From a bacterium (lineage in GTDB: Bacteria; T1Sed10-126): a DNA stretch of 40,197 bases. The stretch lies in the NCBI GenBank assembly GCA_003554945.1, contig PWHN01000106.1, positions 1 to 40,197 on the forward strand. The letters run 5' to 3'. A program made the translations under genes and the position numbers. The notes beneath the pieces were generated by a model that saw only the letters and a program-made list of their open reading frames with translations, ran no database searches and had not been told where the DNA came from. Shown one piece after another: positions 16,265 through 25,600 of this stretch (within the stretch, counting starts at the first letter, position 1; every line of letters begins with the position of its first letter).

Positions 16265-16294
16265 GTATAACACTTTTTCACAAAATTGTTATAC
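16265..16294. promoter_or_regulatory. Inverted repeat between divergent MFS and ppx genes
   Basis: GTATAACA (16265-16272) and TGTTATAC (16287-16294) form a perfect 8-bp inverted repeat with a 14-base spacer, 31 bases upstream of the MFS start. Each half resembles a -10 hexamer read outward, so it may be a repressor operator or overlapping promoter elements. Confidence 0.35.
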
Positions 16295-16398
16295 ACTTAA
16301 TACAACTTAAGGTTCATCCGCTATTGTTGTGAGCAAATGGTAACCCAGGTTTGACTTAGCTCGGATAAAACAGCAGTGAATCTTACAGGTGATAGCAA

Positions 16399-17328
16399 GT
16401 GGGCAAAATTAACTCTACCCCTCCACGCGCCGTCCTGGACCTGGGGACTAATTCCACCCGCTTCCTGCTTGCTCGACCAACTGATGATAAGTTTGACTTG
16501 GCCGACGTGGTCTGTCGTGGTTCCCGGGTAACCCGGCTCGGTGAAGGGGTCGATGACGAAGGCCGGCTAAGTCCCCGGGCTATTGAGCGAGTTCTCGCTG
16601 CGGTTGAGGATTATGACCGCCAGGTGAAAGCAGAGGCTGGGAACTGGGCAGGGGCAATAGCAACCAGTGCCTGCCGGCGGGTGAAAAATAGCGACACGCT
16701 GCTGGAAGAGGTAGAAAAAATTATTGGCTGTAGTCCTGAGATAATTTCTGGCCAGCAAGAGGCAGCGTTGATTTATAAGGGGGTTAAAGCATCGCTGCCA
16801 CTGGCGAGTGAAGGGGTAGTGGCCGATATTGGGGGCGGCAGTACGGAGATTATAAATTATGAAGCCGGAGAAATAGTTAACCTCGAGAGTTTCCCGGTCG
16901 GGGTGGTTAGTCTGCGTGAAAAATGTGTTGCCGGCCAGCGCTGGGAGAAAAAAATGACGACTTGTGTCTTAAAACAGTTAAAAACAGTATTTTCAGGCTC
17001 TGATTTTAACAAAAACAGGCTCTATGTCGCCGGTGGCACCGGAACTACTCTGGCAGCTTTAAAATTAGAGCTGGAAGAATACGATCCCAATTTAGTTCAC
17101 GGGGAACACATTTTAATTGAGCAGTTACGCTCGATACGCAGCCGGTTGGAGGCACTCACGTTCAAAGAAATAGCTCGTTTGCCGCAGATTATGACGGGGC
17201 GTGAAGACGTTATTATTCCCGGCCTCTACATTCTTGAAAAAATTATCGACAGGAGCGCTGCAAAAGAGGCTATTGTAAGTGACGTTGGTATTCTCATCGG
17301 TCTGTTAATTGAATCAGCAACAAAATGA
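16399..17328 (+). CDS. ppx: Ppx/GppA family phosphatase
   Basis: A 309-residue member of the exopolyphosphatase / guanosine pentaphosphate phosphatase family (ASKHA fold), which removes terminal phosphate from polyphosphate or pppGpp. The N-terminal AVLDLGTNSTRFLLA phosphate loop, the CRGSRVTRLGEGVD segment and the second loop VVADIGGGSTEI are intact, as is GGTGTTLAAL near residue 214. It is the short form without the C-terminal HD-like domain. GTG start with AGGTGA six bases upstream. Which of the two substrates is preferred cannot be read from sequence. The region downstream holds a structured element. Confidence 0.9.
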   Translation: MGKINSTPPRAVLDLGTNSTRFLLARPTDDKFDLADVVCRGSRVTRLGEGVDDEGRLSPRAIERVLAAVEDYDRQVKAEAGNWAGAIATSACRRVKNSDTLLEEVEKIIGCSPEIISGQQEAALIYKGVKASLPLASEGVVADIGGGSTEIINYEAGEIVNLESFPVGVVSLREKCVAGQRWEKKMTTCVLKQLKTVFSGSDFNKNRLYVAGGTGTTLAALKLELEEYDPNLVHGEHILIEQLRSIRSRLEALTFKEIARLPQIMTGREDVIIPGLYILEKIIDRSAAKEAIVSDVGILIGLLIESATK

Positions 17329-17369
17329 AATTGTAATCTTCCAGGGGTATGGTTACAGATGTGTTATAG

Positions 17370-17641
17370 ATGAAGGAGGTATCTTATTATCTCATTCTCG
17401 CGGCCATCCAGGCTGCTCTGAGGTTTAAATCACCGGCATTGTAGAAATCCCAAAGCAGAATATAGTTTTGGACCCTTTCGTTACTCATTCTCGATTCGCA
17501 TCCAGCGAATCTCCGAGGTATAGAAATTAGTAACCAGCCCATCCAGGGCTACTAATTTCTATAAATCCGTATACGAAGGGTCCAAAACCTTTTGTCGAAG
17601 TTAATGAGATTTAAAAATCCGATAATAAGCACCTCCTTCAT
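17370..17641. other. Large structured element with three ATCCA-loop hairpins (candidate RNA or mobile hairpin element)
   Basis: An outer stem joins ATGAAGGAGGT...TTATTATC (17370-17391) to GATAATAAG...CCTTCAT (17621-17641). An inner long-range stem joins GTTTTGGACCCTTTCGT (17465-17481) to ACGAAGGGTCCAAAAC (17573-17588). Hairpin 1 (17397-17422) and hairpin 2 (17490-17517) have the same design: CTCG, a variable stem (CGGCC/GGCTG or ATTCGC/GCGAAT), loop ATCCA, a CTC bulge, then YGAG. Hairpin 3 (17519-17563) has a 13-bp stem TATAGAAATTAGT, an AACC bulge, AGCCC/GGGCT and again loop ATCCA. No reading frame is credible. On the minus strand the loops read TGGAT. The strand of any transcript is unknown; it could also be the leader of the gene at 17718. 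Confidence 0.7.
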
Positions 17642-17717
17642 TTGTAAACGAATTGGTGGGAGAAAACAATTAAATTAATTTTACGATCAGATAATCCAAC
17701 TGATTTGAGGGATAAAA

Positions 17718-19031
17718 ATGAAGCGCAATAAATTTTATTTACTAACCTTGTTTATACTGATAGTTCAGTTCTGGATACCTTCCTCAATCAGGGCCGCTGT
17801 GCCCGAGTCGCATCCTGATTACCTCAAGCAAATAGATGCTGACACGACAGAGTATCCATACAGCTATTCCGGTCGTGTTGAACTGGGGCGGGCGCTGGCA
17901 GAAGCCGGTAAGTCGACGGAGGCGCTTGAGCTCTATTCCGAGCTACTGGAGGAATATCCCGGGGACCCGGACTTGCTACTGCTGCGTGCCCTTGTGCACA
18001 CCTGGAGCGGCAACTACGACGCCGCTGAGAGTGACCTGCGGGAGGCTATTGAAGCGGGCGATGATTATGCCGACCACTGGCATCTGCTCGGTAACGTTAA
18101 GTTCTACAGCGGCCGTTCACAGGCGGCGCTGTCTGCTTACAATAGGGCGCTGGAACAGGACCCGGAACGGGGAGATATTTATCTTGCCCGGGCGCGTCTT
18201 TTGATTGCCGAAAATAACCTGGAGGAAGCCTTTACTGATCTGGAGGCGGCCCGCGAGTTGAGTGCTGACGAGACTGAAGTTCAGCGACTTTTACTGCAGC
18301 TCGAGCACCGCTGGAGCCTCGAACGTGAGTTTGGTGCAAGAAATTGGTTATTGACCACCAGCTACGACTACGTTGATGTTGACGGTAGGGATTCCTGGCG
18401 CGCCTATCAGCTCCTGGCCTCGCGTCGGTTTGAAAAGGGCTCATTAAATCTTGAACTGCGCCGCGAAAAACGTTTTGGAGACTATCAGAATGCTTATGGA
18501 GTGACCGGTTATTTCACTGAACTTTGGACTGGCGCCTGGGGAAGCCTGGGCTACTACAGCTCGTCTCGCTCTGATGATTATTTGCCGGATCATGATCTGC
18601 GGGTAGAGTTTCATCAAAATGTAGTCGACGACCTTTTTGGCCTGCTAAGTTATCGGCGTCTTGAATTTAGCGAAACGGAAGTCGATATATACGGAACCGG
18701 TTTTGAGTATTATTACAAAAATTGGTTTGGAAGATTAAAACTTGACTATTCTCGCGCCGACAGCGGTGGCTTGTTAAGCCAGCTGATGCTGCGCAATTAT
18801 TATCAAGGTGACGGAGACAATTATCTTGAAATTTCGGGCAGTTACGGGAAAGGACGTCGCCAGGATCAGTTTGTCGAAGAGAAAGTCAGCCTTGACTCCC
18901 ATTCCGTTGGCTTCGCCTGGCAGACCTATCTAACGCAACAACAGGGATTAAAACTCTCTTATGAACAGGTCGTTTACGACGATGAGCCGGACCGAAGGAC
19001 CTACAGTTTTGGTTTTAACTATCGATTTTAA
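17718..19031 (+). CDS. TPR protein with YaiO-like outer-membrane beta-barrel
   Basis: A 437-residue exported protein. A signal peptide (1-27, ending IRA-AVP) precedes TPR repeats (about 45-195, such as EALELYSELLEEYPGDPDLLLLRALVHTWSG cut into 34-residue units). From about residue 205 to the end, alternating aromatic and polar strands form a predicted beta-barrel that ends FGFNYRF, with a terminal phenylalanine as used for outer-membrane insertion. This matches the YaiO-type architecture and resembles the TPR-barrel exporters of secreted polysaccharides (PgaA, BcsC). GAGGGA precedes the ATG. It faces a convergent response regulator/HEAT/glycosyltransferase operon, suggesting one polysaccharide export system with the inner-membrane synthase. 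Confidence 0.82.
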   Translation: MKRNKFYLLTLFILIVQFWIPSSIRAAVPESHPDYLKQIDADTTEYPYSYSGRVELGRALAEAGKSTEALELYSELLEEYPGDPDLLLLRALVHTWSGNYDAAESDLREAIEAGDDYADHWHLLGNVKFYSGRSQAALSAYNRALEQDPERGDIYLARARLLIAENNLEEAFTDLEAARELSADETEVQRLLLQLEHRWSLEREFGARNWLLTTSYDYVDVDGRDSWRAYQLLASRRFEKGSLNLELRREKRFGDYQNAYGVTGYFTELWTGAWGSLGYYSSSRSDDYLPDHDLRVEFHQNVVDDLFGLLSYRRLEFSETEVDIYGTGFEYYYKNWFGRLKLDYSRADSGGLLSQLMLRNYYQGDGDNYLEISGSYGKGRRQDQFVEEKVSLDSHSVGFAWQTYLTQQQGLKLSYEQVVYDDEPDRRTYSFGFNYRF

Positions 19032-19057
19032 TGAATCAATCGCCAATAACTACAGGG

Positions 19058-19366
19058 TACCTGTTTAGCGCATACTCACAAATGCCGCTTAGTTCGTCAT
19101 TCCGGGCAAGCGACCGTAAGGAGCGCGACCCGGAATCCATCGACCTCAGCACGTCATTCCGGCCTCCGAGCCAGAATCCATCTTGAATTTTAAACGGTTA
19201 TCGGTCAAGACTCAAAGATTTGCTGCGAGTTACGGGTTGCGAGTTAAAGGTTAAAACCTATAACTGAAAACTATAAACTGAAAACTTAAAATTGATTGCG
19301 GATCGTGGTCCGCAATGACGATCGTTAGGACACGCCCGTTATGACAGGGAGGGCGCTAAACAAGTA
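19058..19366. repeat. Composite intergenic repeat with terminal inverted repeats
   Basis: It fills most of the 344-base gap 19032-19375. TACCTGTTTAGCGC (19058-19071) and GCGCTAAACAAGTA (19353-19366) are terminal inverted repeats matching at 13 of 14 positions. Inside are two TCATTCC...GAATCCAT palindromes (19095-19180), a TTTAAACGGTTATC segment, short direct repeats of AACTATAAACTGAAAACT (about 19260-19290) and an ATTGCGGATC...GTCCGCAAT palindrome (about 19294-19317). The inner order is shared with the gap at 30719-31216. No gene is seen. Confidence 0.65.
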
Positions 19367-19375
19367 CAATACAGA

Positions 19376-20758
19376 TTAGTCAAAGCCTTTTTTAGAAATT
19401 TCACCCCAGCTACCACTTCCTTTCCTTAAAGAACGGAGTAGGCCGTAAAATCGCCAGAGTGAGTTCACCTGCCGATAGCCTAAATTTTCCAGCAAAGCGG
19501 CCAGGAAGAGCTTACTGAATGCTTCGCGTGATTTGTAAATGTCAAATGAAATAACCTCGATCAGAAAGGTAATGACTGAGAGAAAAATACCGTAAGCTAT
19601 TGAGATAAAGAAAAACGCGATGGCCATTGGGGGAGCGGTAAAGCCAAAAATTATTCCCAGACCAAGGTAAAAGTATCCTACTGTTTCGACGGCAGCTCCA
19701 AGTCCTTCAAATATTAGCTGATAGGGAAAAGCCAGCCAGCCGGCAGCGCCGCTGCCCGACTTGAAAAGAAGTGATATATTTTTGTATGTGCTCTGCATGA
19801 GTCCGTGCTGCCAGCGTATTCTCTGGCTGCGGAGGCTGTTAATGTCAGAGGGAACCTCGGTCCAGCATACAGGGTCGGGAACGTAGTGAATCCGGTAGTT
19901 TTTTTCCTCTTCGCTGAGCCGGCGGTGGAGCCGGATGATAACCTCCATGTCCTCGGCGACGTTATCCGTGTGATATCCGCCGATTTTAAGGAGTGTTTTC
20001 CGCTCAAAAACACCGAAAGCTCCCGATATTATCATCAGTCCGTTTAATGGTTCCCAGCCCATGCGGCCAAAGAGAAAAGCCCGCAGGTATTCAAGCACCT
20101 GAAGCAGGGGCAAAAATTTATTTGGGAGACCTGCTTTAAGCATAAACCCGTCCTTGATCTGGCAGCCGTTGGCGACGCGGACAGTCCCCCCGCTGGCAAC
20201 TGTGCGTGAATCAAGTAAAAAGGGCTGGACAATTTTTGTTAAACTTTCCGGTTCCAACACCGAATCACCGTCGATACAGCAAATCAGGGGTGAACGGGCG
20301 ATATTTATTCCGACGTTCAGGGCGTCGGCTTTTCCGCCGTTCTCTTTTCTCACCAGCTTTAAATTATCGTACTGTTGTGAACGGTAAATAGTGTTTAAAT
20401 CTCTGGTTTTAATTTCCTCACGATATTTTTCCAGGGATTCCTTCATATCAAAGCTGTTGATCAATCGGTCGGCAGTTTTGTCTGTCGAACCGTCGTCAAT
20501 GACAATTAACTCTAAATTGGGATATCGGAGTTGACTGAGGGAACGAGCTGTCTCTACAATGGAATTTTCTTCGTTAAAAGCGGGGACAAGCACGGTAATT
20601 GGGGGCATAACCTCGGACAGCTCCCCCCCAAGCCGTGTGAAATGAGTCATTTCCATATAATTTTTTATTGCGAACAAAGCGGTTATGCTGAGTAGCAAAT
20701 AGATTGTATTTATCGAAAAAAAGTAAGCCAGGAAAAAAGTATCCAGATAATAAGTCAT
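19376..20758 (-). CDS. Membrane processive glycosyltransferase (GT2, PgaC/cellulose-synthase-like)
   Basis: A 460-residue inner-membrane family 2 glycosyltransferase that probably polymerises and helps export a beta-linked polysaccharide. An N-terminal helix (about 10-32) is followed by the catalytic domain with VIDDGSTDKT, CIDGDS (the DxD site), VAEDMEV (the catalytic base ED) and QRIRWQHG (Q/RxxRW), the full set for processive enzymes, then three to four C-terminal helices (about 345-430). The nearest known relatives in architecture are poly-beta-1,6-GlcNAc synthase PgaC/IcaA, but the sugar is not determined. The start overlaps the stop of the HEAT gene by four bases. It ends the minus-strand operon that begins with the response regulator. 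Confidence 0.9.
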   Translation of the reverse strand: MTYYLDTFFLAYFFSINTIYLLLSITALFAIKNYMEMTHFTRLGGELSEVMPPITVLVPAFNEENSIVETARSLSQLRYPNLELIVIDDGSTDKTADRLINSFDMKESLEKYREEIKTRDLNTIYRSQQYDNLKLVRKENGGKADALNVGINIARSPLICCIDGDSVLEPESLTKIVQPFLLDSRTVASGGTVRVANGCQIKDGFMLKAGLPNKFLPLLQVLEYLRAFLFGRMGWEPLNGLMIISGAFGVFERKTLLKIGGYHTDNVAEDMEVIIRLHRRLSEEEKNYRIHYVPDPVCWTEVPSDINSLRSQRIRWQHGLMQSTYKNISLLFKSGSGAAGWLAFPYQLIFEGLGAAVETVGYFYLGLGIIFGFTAPPMAIAFFFISIAYGIFLSVITFLIEVISFDIYKSREAFSKLFLAALLENLGYRQVNSLWRFYGLLRSLRKGSGSWGEISKKGFD

Positions 20759-21831
20759 TTTTTAACCTTCAGTTCCAGCGCTTTGTATAGTGCGTCGCGC
20801 GCGAATTTGTCATTAAGAGTTTCAGCCCGGTTTTCCAACTCTTCCATTGATACTGCCGGTAGGTTTGCTAAGGCTTCGGCGGCCCGGGTCCGAACCCACC
20901 AGTCACCGTCACCTAAAGTCTCCAGCAGAGCGTCTAACGATTGACGGCTGCCCAGTTCGCCGAGCACCCGAGCTGCCTGTATTCGAACAAAATAAGTCGG
21001 ATGCGATAAAAACTCCAGGACAATCTCTTCGTCCTGAGGACGCCCAACACGCCGGAGCACACGCAGCCCTCGGGCAAGGGTTTCTTCGTTTTGCCAGGTT
21101 TGCAAATGTTGTCGTAAATAATCTGCGCCAGCGGTGTTGTCCGCAGCTTCCAGAAAGGGAAGCAGTTGCGCTAATTTTTCTTCCGGCGTCTGTTTTAGTC
21201 GTTTTAACAGATAGTCGGTGAGCAGTTTCCGGTCAACTTCACGGCAGTATTTGAGATAGTAGTTGACCGGTCTCTCGGGATTTTTAAGCACGTCATCAAA
21301 TATATACTTAAGAGCCTTTTTAGGGGCAGGACCCAGTAAAGCTCGGATTGCCTGTAACCGGACAAGTGGTCTGTCCGAGTTGCATAGTTCAAGCATTTCT
21401 TTAACAGTTGATTTATCCTTAAGAGCCCCAAGTGTGATTATCGCTAAAATTTTTAGCTCCAGCTTTTTTCCATCCAGGTAGCGGTGTGCTATTTCATTTA
21501 ATTTAATTTTTTTTGCGGCCTCCCTGAGCCTGAGTCGTTCAGTTTCTTCAACCTTTTCATAAAGGTCGTTCCATAACTCTAGCAGGTAGGGCTCAAGGTC
21601 TGCTGTTGGTTTTGGCAACTCGGGAGTTTCACCTGAAAGCCACTGAAAGAGCAGGGGACGGTAAATTTTTATAGTTTTTTTATGTAATTTCTGGTGTCTG
21701 GAACGTTTTTTCTGTAGTTGCAAAGCAATTAGCAGGACAGTCAAAGAAACAGCGACTATAAGCATACCGATGAAGATCGCAAATCTCAGGTAGGCGGGAA
21801 TTAAGCTGATAATTTGGCTTATCGTAGTCAC
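20755..21831 (-). CDS. Membrane-anchored HEAT-repeat protein
   Basis: A 358-residue protein with one N-terminal transmembrane helix (about residues 16-38) and a basic stretch (KKRSRHQKLHKK) that should keep the rest in the cytoplasm. Residues about 105-350 are HEAT/PBS-type helical repeats: LVRLQAIRALLG, EETLARGLRVLRRVG, YFVRIQAARVLGELG and WWVRTRAAEALANLP, spaced by about 31-35 residues. Such solenoids bind partners rather than catalyse. The gene overlaps both neighbours by four bases, so it is made in fixed proportion with the response regulator and the glycosyltransferase. I infer a scaffold that links the regulator to the synthase. Confidence 0.85.
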   Translation of the reverse strand: MTTISQIISLIPAYLRFAIFIGMLIVAVSLTVLLIALQLQKKRSRHQKLHKKTIKIYRPLLFQWLSGETPELPKPTADLEPYLLELWNDLYEKVEETERLRLREAAKKIKLNEIAHRYLDGKKLELKILAIITLGALKDKSTVKEMLELCNSDRPLVRLQAIRALLGPAPKKALKYIFDDVLKNPERPVNYYLKYCREVDRKLLTDYLLKRLKQTPEEKLAQLLPFLEAADNTAGADYLRQHLQTWQNEETLARGLRVLRRVGRPQDEEIVLEFLSHPTYFVRIQAARVLGELGSRQSLDALLETLGDGDWWVRTRAAEALANLPAVSMEELENRAETLNDKFARDALYKALELKVKK

Positions 21832-22205
21832 GAGTTAGTTTTGAGAAATTTATTAATGCGAGCGATCGTTTTGCGGGTGTCTATTGGTTTTTCTATGTAA
21901 TCATCGGCCCCTAACCGAAAAGCTTTCTCCATGTCATCGCCCGCATCTGAAGCGGTGATCATGACTGTTGGAATATTTTCCCAGGACTCAGATTTTTTAA
22001 GCTCCTTGAGGATTTCAAAACCGTTTTTAAAGGGTAGATAGAGGTCGAGCAGTGCAAGTTCGGCCGGCGGGTTGGTCTGGATGTATTCCACTGCTGATTG
22101 TCCGTCCTCGAAGCTGATTACCTGCATATCATTTCTTTTTAGTAAATGCTCCAGAAGCATTCTCATGTTGTTGTCGTCTTCAACCAGTAAAACTGTTGTT
22201 TCCAT
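21828..22205 (-). CDS. Single-domain response regulator
   Basis: A 125-residue receiver domain with no output domain. The acidic pair is D10/D11 (VEDDNN), the phosphorylation site D54 (LLDLYLP), the switch residue T in VMITASD and the lysine in IEKPID, all intact. First gene of the minus-strand operon with the HEAT protein and glycosyltransferase, overlapping the former by four bases. A stand-alone receiver here probably acts by protein contact, perhaps on the HEAT protein, and may receive phosphate from the hybrid kinase encoded divergently at 22622. No strong ribosome-binding site is seen (GGGCAAATTA before the ATG). Confidence 0.92.
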   Translation of the reverse strand: METTVLLVEDDNNMRMLLEHLLKRNDMQVISFEDGQSAVEYIQTNPPAELALLDLYLPFKNGFEILKELKKSESWENIPTVMITASDAGDDMEKAFRLGADDYIEKPIDTRKTIARINKFLKTNS

Positions 22206-22245
22206 TAATTTGCCCTTTCGTTAACCGTATTACTTGAATTTAGTG

Positions 22246-22450
22246 TAAGTGTTTAGTGTGATCTAATAAATTATCAGGTATTCCGTCATTACGGACAAGC
22301 GATTATAAGGAGCGTGACCCGGAATCCATGTTGAATTTTAAACGGTTATCGTTCAAGACCATCCCCACTTTCCTTTTCCCCCCTTCAAGGGGGAAAGACA
22401 AAGGGGGGTAAAAAAATGGTTTACGGGTCAAGCCCCGCAATGACAATTAC
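22246..22450. repeat. Intergenic repeat cluster upstream of the hybrid kinase
   Basis: The 416-base gap 22206-22621 holds TAAGTGTTTAGTGTGA (22246-22261), similar to the terminal repeats elsewhere. It also has a TCATTACGG...CCGGAATCCAT palindrome (about 22286-22329), the shared TTTAAACGGTTATC segment (about 22336-22350), a CCCCCCTTCAAGGGGG hairpin (about 22378-22393) and a GGTTTACGGGTCAAGCCCCGCAATGA unit cut by short loops (about 22417-22442). The remaining 170 bases before the kinase are AT-rich, with TACAAT at 22533 as a possible -10. Confidence 0.55.
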
Positions 22451-22621
22451 GTCTCTCTTTATTATAGGCGATTTTTGAAAATATATCAGCAAGTTCTAAG
22501 AAATTTAGACCAAACTTTTGAAAGATAAGTGATACAATAGACAAGAAGTTTATCCTGCAGTCAGGCTGTGGTCTGTTCGTCTGTCCTGGGTCTGGTATTT
22601 TGATTTTTGGAGTGTTCTGTT

Positions 22622-25600
22622 TTGAATGATGATAAGCGGTTGTTCACTTTTGGTTTGATAGCTTTTGGGGTAATCTTATTTATAGCTTTGTTACAGCTCT
22701 TTCTTTTACCGCTTCAGGACCAGTTGCCGGAATTGTCAGTAACAATTGTTTTGGAGGCTGGTCTTGCTCTCCTGATTAGTGTTTCGTTGTTATATTTTAC
22801 ATTACGGGGTCTTCCTTTTTTGAAACAAAACGTGCGGAGACATGTAGGTTACTTGTTTCTGCTGGGCTTTGCGCTGGTTTTTAACTATGCTCTAACCGAT
22901 TTAATTGAAAATTTCTACCAGCATCCGGACCTATTGAAGGCACTGTTGGAGGAGGGGGCGCTTTTGGGGGGAGCGCTAGCCCTGGCACTGGCGATCCGGG
23001 CCTGGGCCAAAGAAAATCAGAGACAGCAAAATTTACTAAAAAGGTCGAACCGGGAGCTTGAGGAGGGCCGGGAATCCTTTTCCACCCTGATTAACAATGC
23101 TCCGGACTGTATATTTATCAAGGATAAGGAAGGACGTTATCAACTGGTAAACCGGGAGCTTGAGGAGCTTTTTGACGCCCCGGCTGAGGAAATTATTGGG
23201 AAGACAGACCGGGATCTTAGCCCTACGGACGCCGAAGCCGAAGATTTTCGTCGGGATGATGAGGCGGCGCTTAAGTCAGGAGAAAAACAAATAAATGAGG
23301 AAGAGATAACTGACGCTCAGGGGAATAAACACTGGTTCCAGACAAAAAAGGTGGCAATAAATTACCGGGGTGAGAAATCCGTCCTGGGGATCACGAGGGA
23401 AATTACAAGGCGCAAAAAGATGGAAGAGGAGATCAAAGCTCGGGAACGGGAGCTTGAGTCAATTTTTGAGGCGACGCGGACAGTTAGTCTGATCAAAACT
23501 GATCTTAACTCAGTAATCGAGGAGTTTAGCAGCGGGGCCGAGGAAATATTTGGTTACGAGAGCGAGGAAGTAATTGGTCGTCACGTAGCTTTTCTTCACA
23601 CGGAAGAAAGCTCCGAAGAACTTTCGGAGTATGTCGAAAGATTAAGAAGAGGAAAAGAGGGTTTCACCATAGAAACCAACCTGGTCCGCAAGTCGGGCGA
23701 GAAATTTCCCGCGCTCTTCAGTGTTCAGCCAGTTTTGAATGAAGACGAAGAAATAACAGGTACACTGGGGATTACCGTGGACATAACGGAACAGAAACAA
23801 CGCGAACAAAGATTAAAAGCAACTGAACAGCGGCTCTCCCTGGCCCTTGATGGAACGGATACCGGCGTCTGGGAGTGGAACCTGGAGACCGACGAGGTTA
23901 TCTGGTCCGAGTCAATGGAACGTCTGTTCGGGCTTGACCCCGGTAGCTTTGAGGGCACTTACGAAGCGTTCGCCAAATTTGTTCATCCGGACGATCGACC
24001 GGTCCTGGAAGAGGAGATTGAACAAACCATTTCCACGGGGGAAACCTTCCAGACACAATATCGAATTAAGAGCAAAACTGGCGGTCAGAAGTGGGGGGGA
24101 GCACGGGCTGATCTGGTTGAGGACGTTGACGGGACCCGACGTATGATTGGCATTGTCACCGATATCACCGAACAAAAGAGAAAAGAGGAGGCGGTAAAGG
24201 AAGCCCGTCAGAGGCTGCGTCAGATTATTGATCTGCTGCCCCAGTTGATCTGGGCTAAAGACAGTAAGGGTAAATACATCCTGGCAAATGAAGCCGTAGC
24301 TGATGCTTATGGAGTAAGTGTTGATCAGCTCGAGGGAATGAAGGATATCGACTTAGCCTCTAATCCAGAGGAGGCTCGCCAGTTCCGGCGCGATGACCTG
24401 GAAATAATTGAAAGCGGTGAACCCAAACACATTCCAGAGGAACCCCTGACCGATGCCGACGGTGAAACCAGGTATGTGCAAACGACGAAAATTCCTTATA
24501 GCCCGACTGATTCTGATAAGCAGGCAGTCCTGGGAGTGGCTTTTGATATCACGAAGAGAAAAGAGCTTACCGATCAGTTGCGGGCTAATGAGCAGTTCCT
24601 TCGTAATCTAAGTCAGATTTCAGCCTCTATTTCAAAAAATTGTGATGGAAAAATTGATGAGTTTTTGGAACTGGGACGTGAACACCTTGGAATGTCTTTC
24701 GCTCGGGTGGCCAAAATGAAGGAAAACGAATTTGAGATTATTTTAGCCCAAGGCCTCAATGAGATTCCGGAAAATTCCACTCTCCTGTTGGAGGAAAAAG
24801 GTTACTGCCAGATGACTTTCGAGAGGAACGAATCGCTTTTTTTAAGTTCCGCCGAGCAGGTAATAGAGACTGTTGGTTCTGAACTTTATGAGAAATTTCA
24901 GGTAAATACCTACGCCGGTGAGCCAATCGCGATAAGTAATGAGCCATGGGGGGTCGTCTGTTTCGGACGGGTTGAAACGAGGGGGGAAGAATTTAGCGAT
25001 AAAGAAAAAATTAGTCTCAGGCTTCTTGCCCGAGTAATCCAGGCGGAGTTGGAGCAGAAATATAATCTGGAACGTATCAACAGAACCCGTTCGGAGGCCG
25101 AAGAAGCCAACCGGGCCAAGTCGCAGTTTCTAGCCCGAATGTCTCACGAAATTCGCACGCCGCTCAATGCAATAATGGGTATGGCGGATCTGCTGGCTGA
25201 GACGGAGCTGAACAACGAACAGAGTCACTACGTCGACGTGTTTCAAAACTCCAGCGAAATTTTGGTTAGCCTGATAAACGATATCCTTGATCTATCTAAA
25301 ATTGAAGCGGGTGAGCTGAAATTACACGAGGATTATTTTTCTCCCGAAGCTCTGGCCGTTGAAACGACTGAATTTTTTGCCCAGAAAGCACACGAGCTGG
25401 GACTGGAGTTAAACGTTTACGTGGACCCGGATTGCCCGCCTGAAGTGCTGGGGGATCGAGATCGCCTGCGGCAGGTTCTGGTCAATTTACTCTCCAACGC
25501 AATTAAGTTCACTGAGGTTGGTGAGGTTAATTTAAATCTGCACGTGGAAGAAAGAGAGGCGGAGGAAGTAAAATTGAGGTTTGAAGTCGAGGACTCGGGC

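Noticed and set aside
22505-22538. Promoter of the hybrid kinase
   Set aside because: TACAAT at 22533 is a fair -10, but no -35 hexamer lies 16-18 bases upstream (TTGAAA is only 9 bases away).
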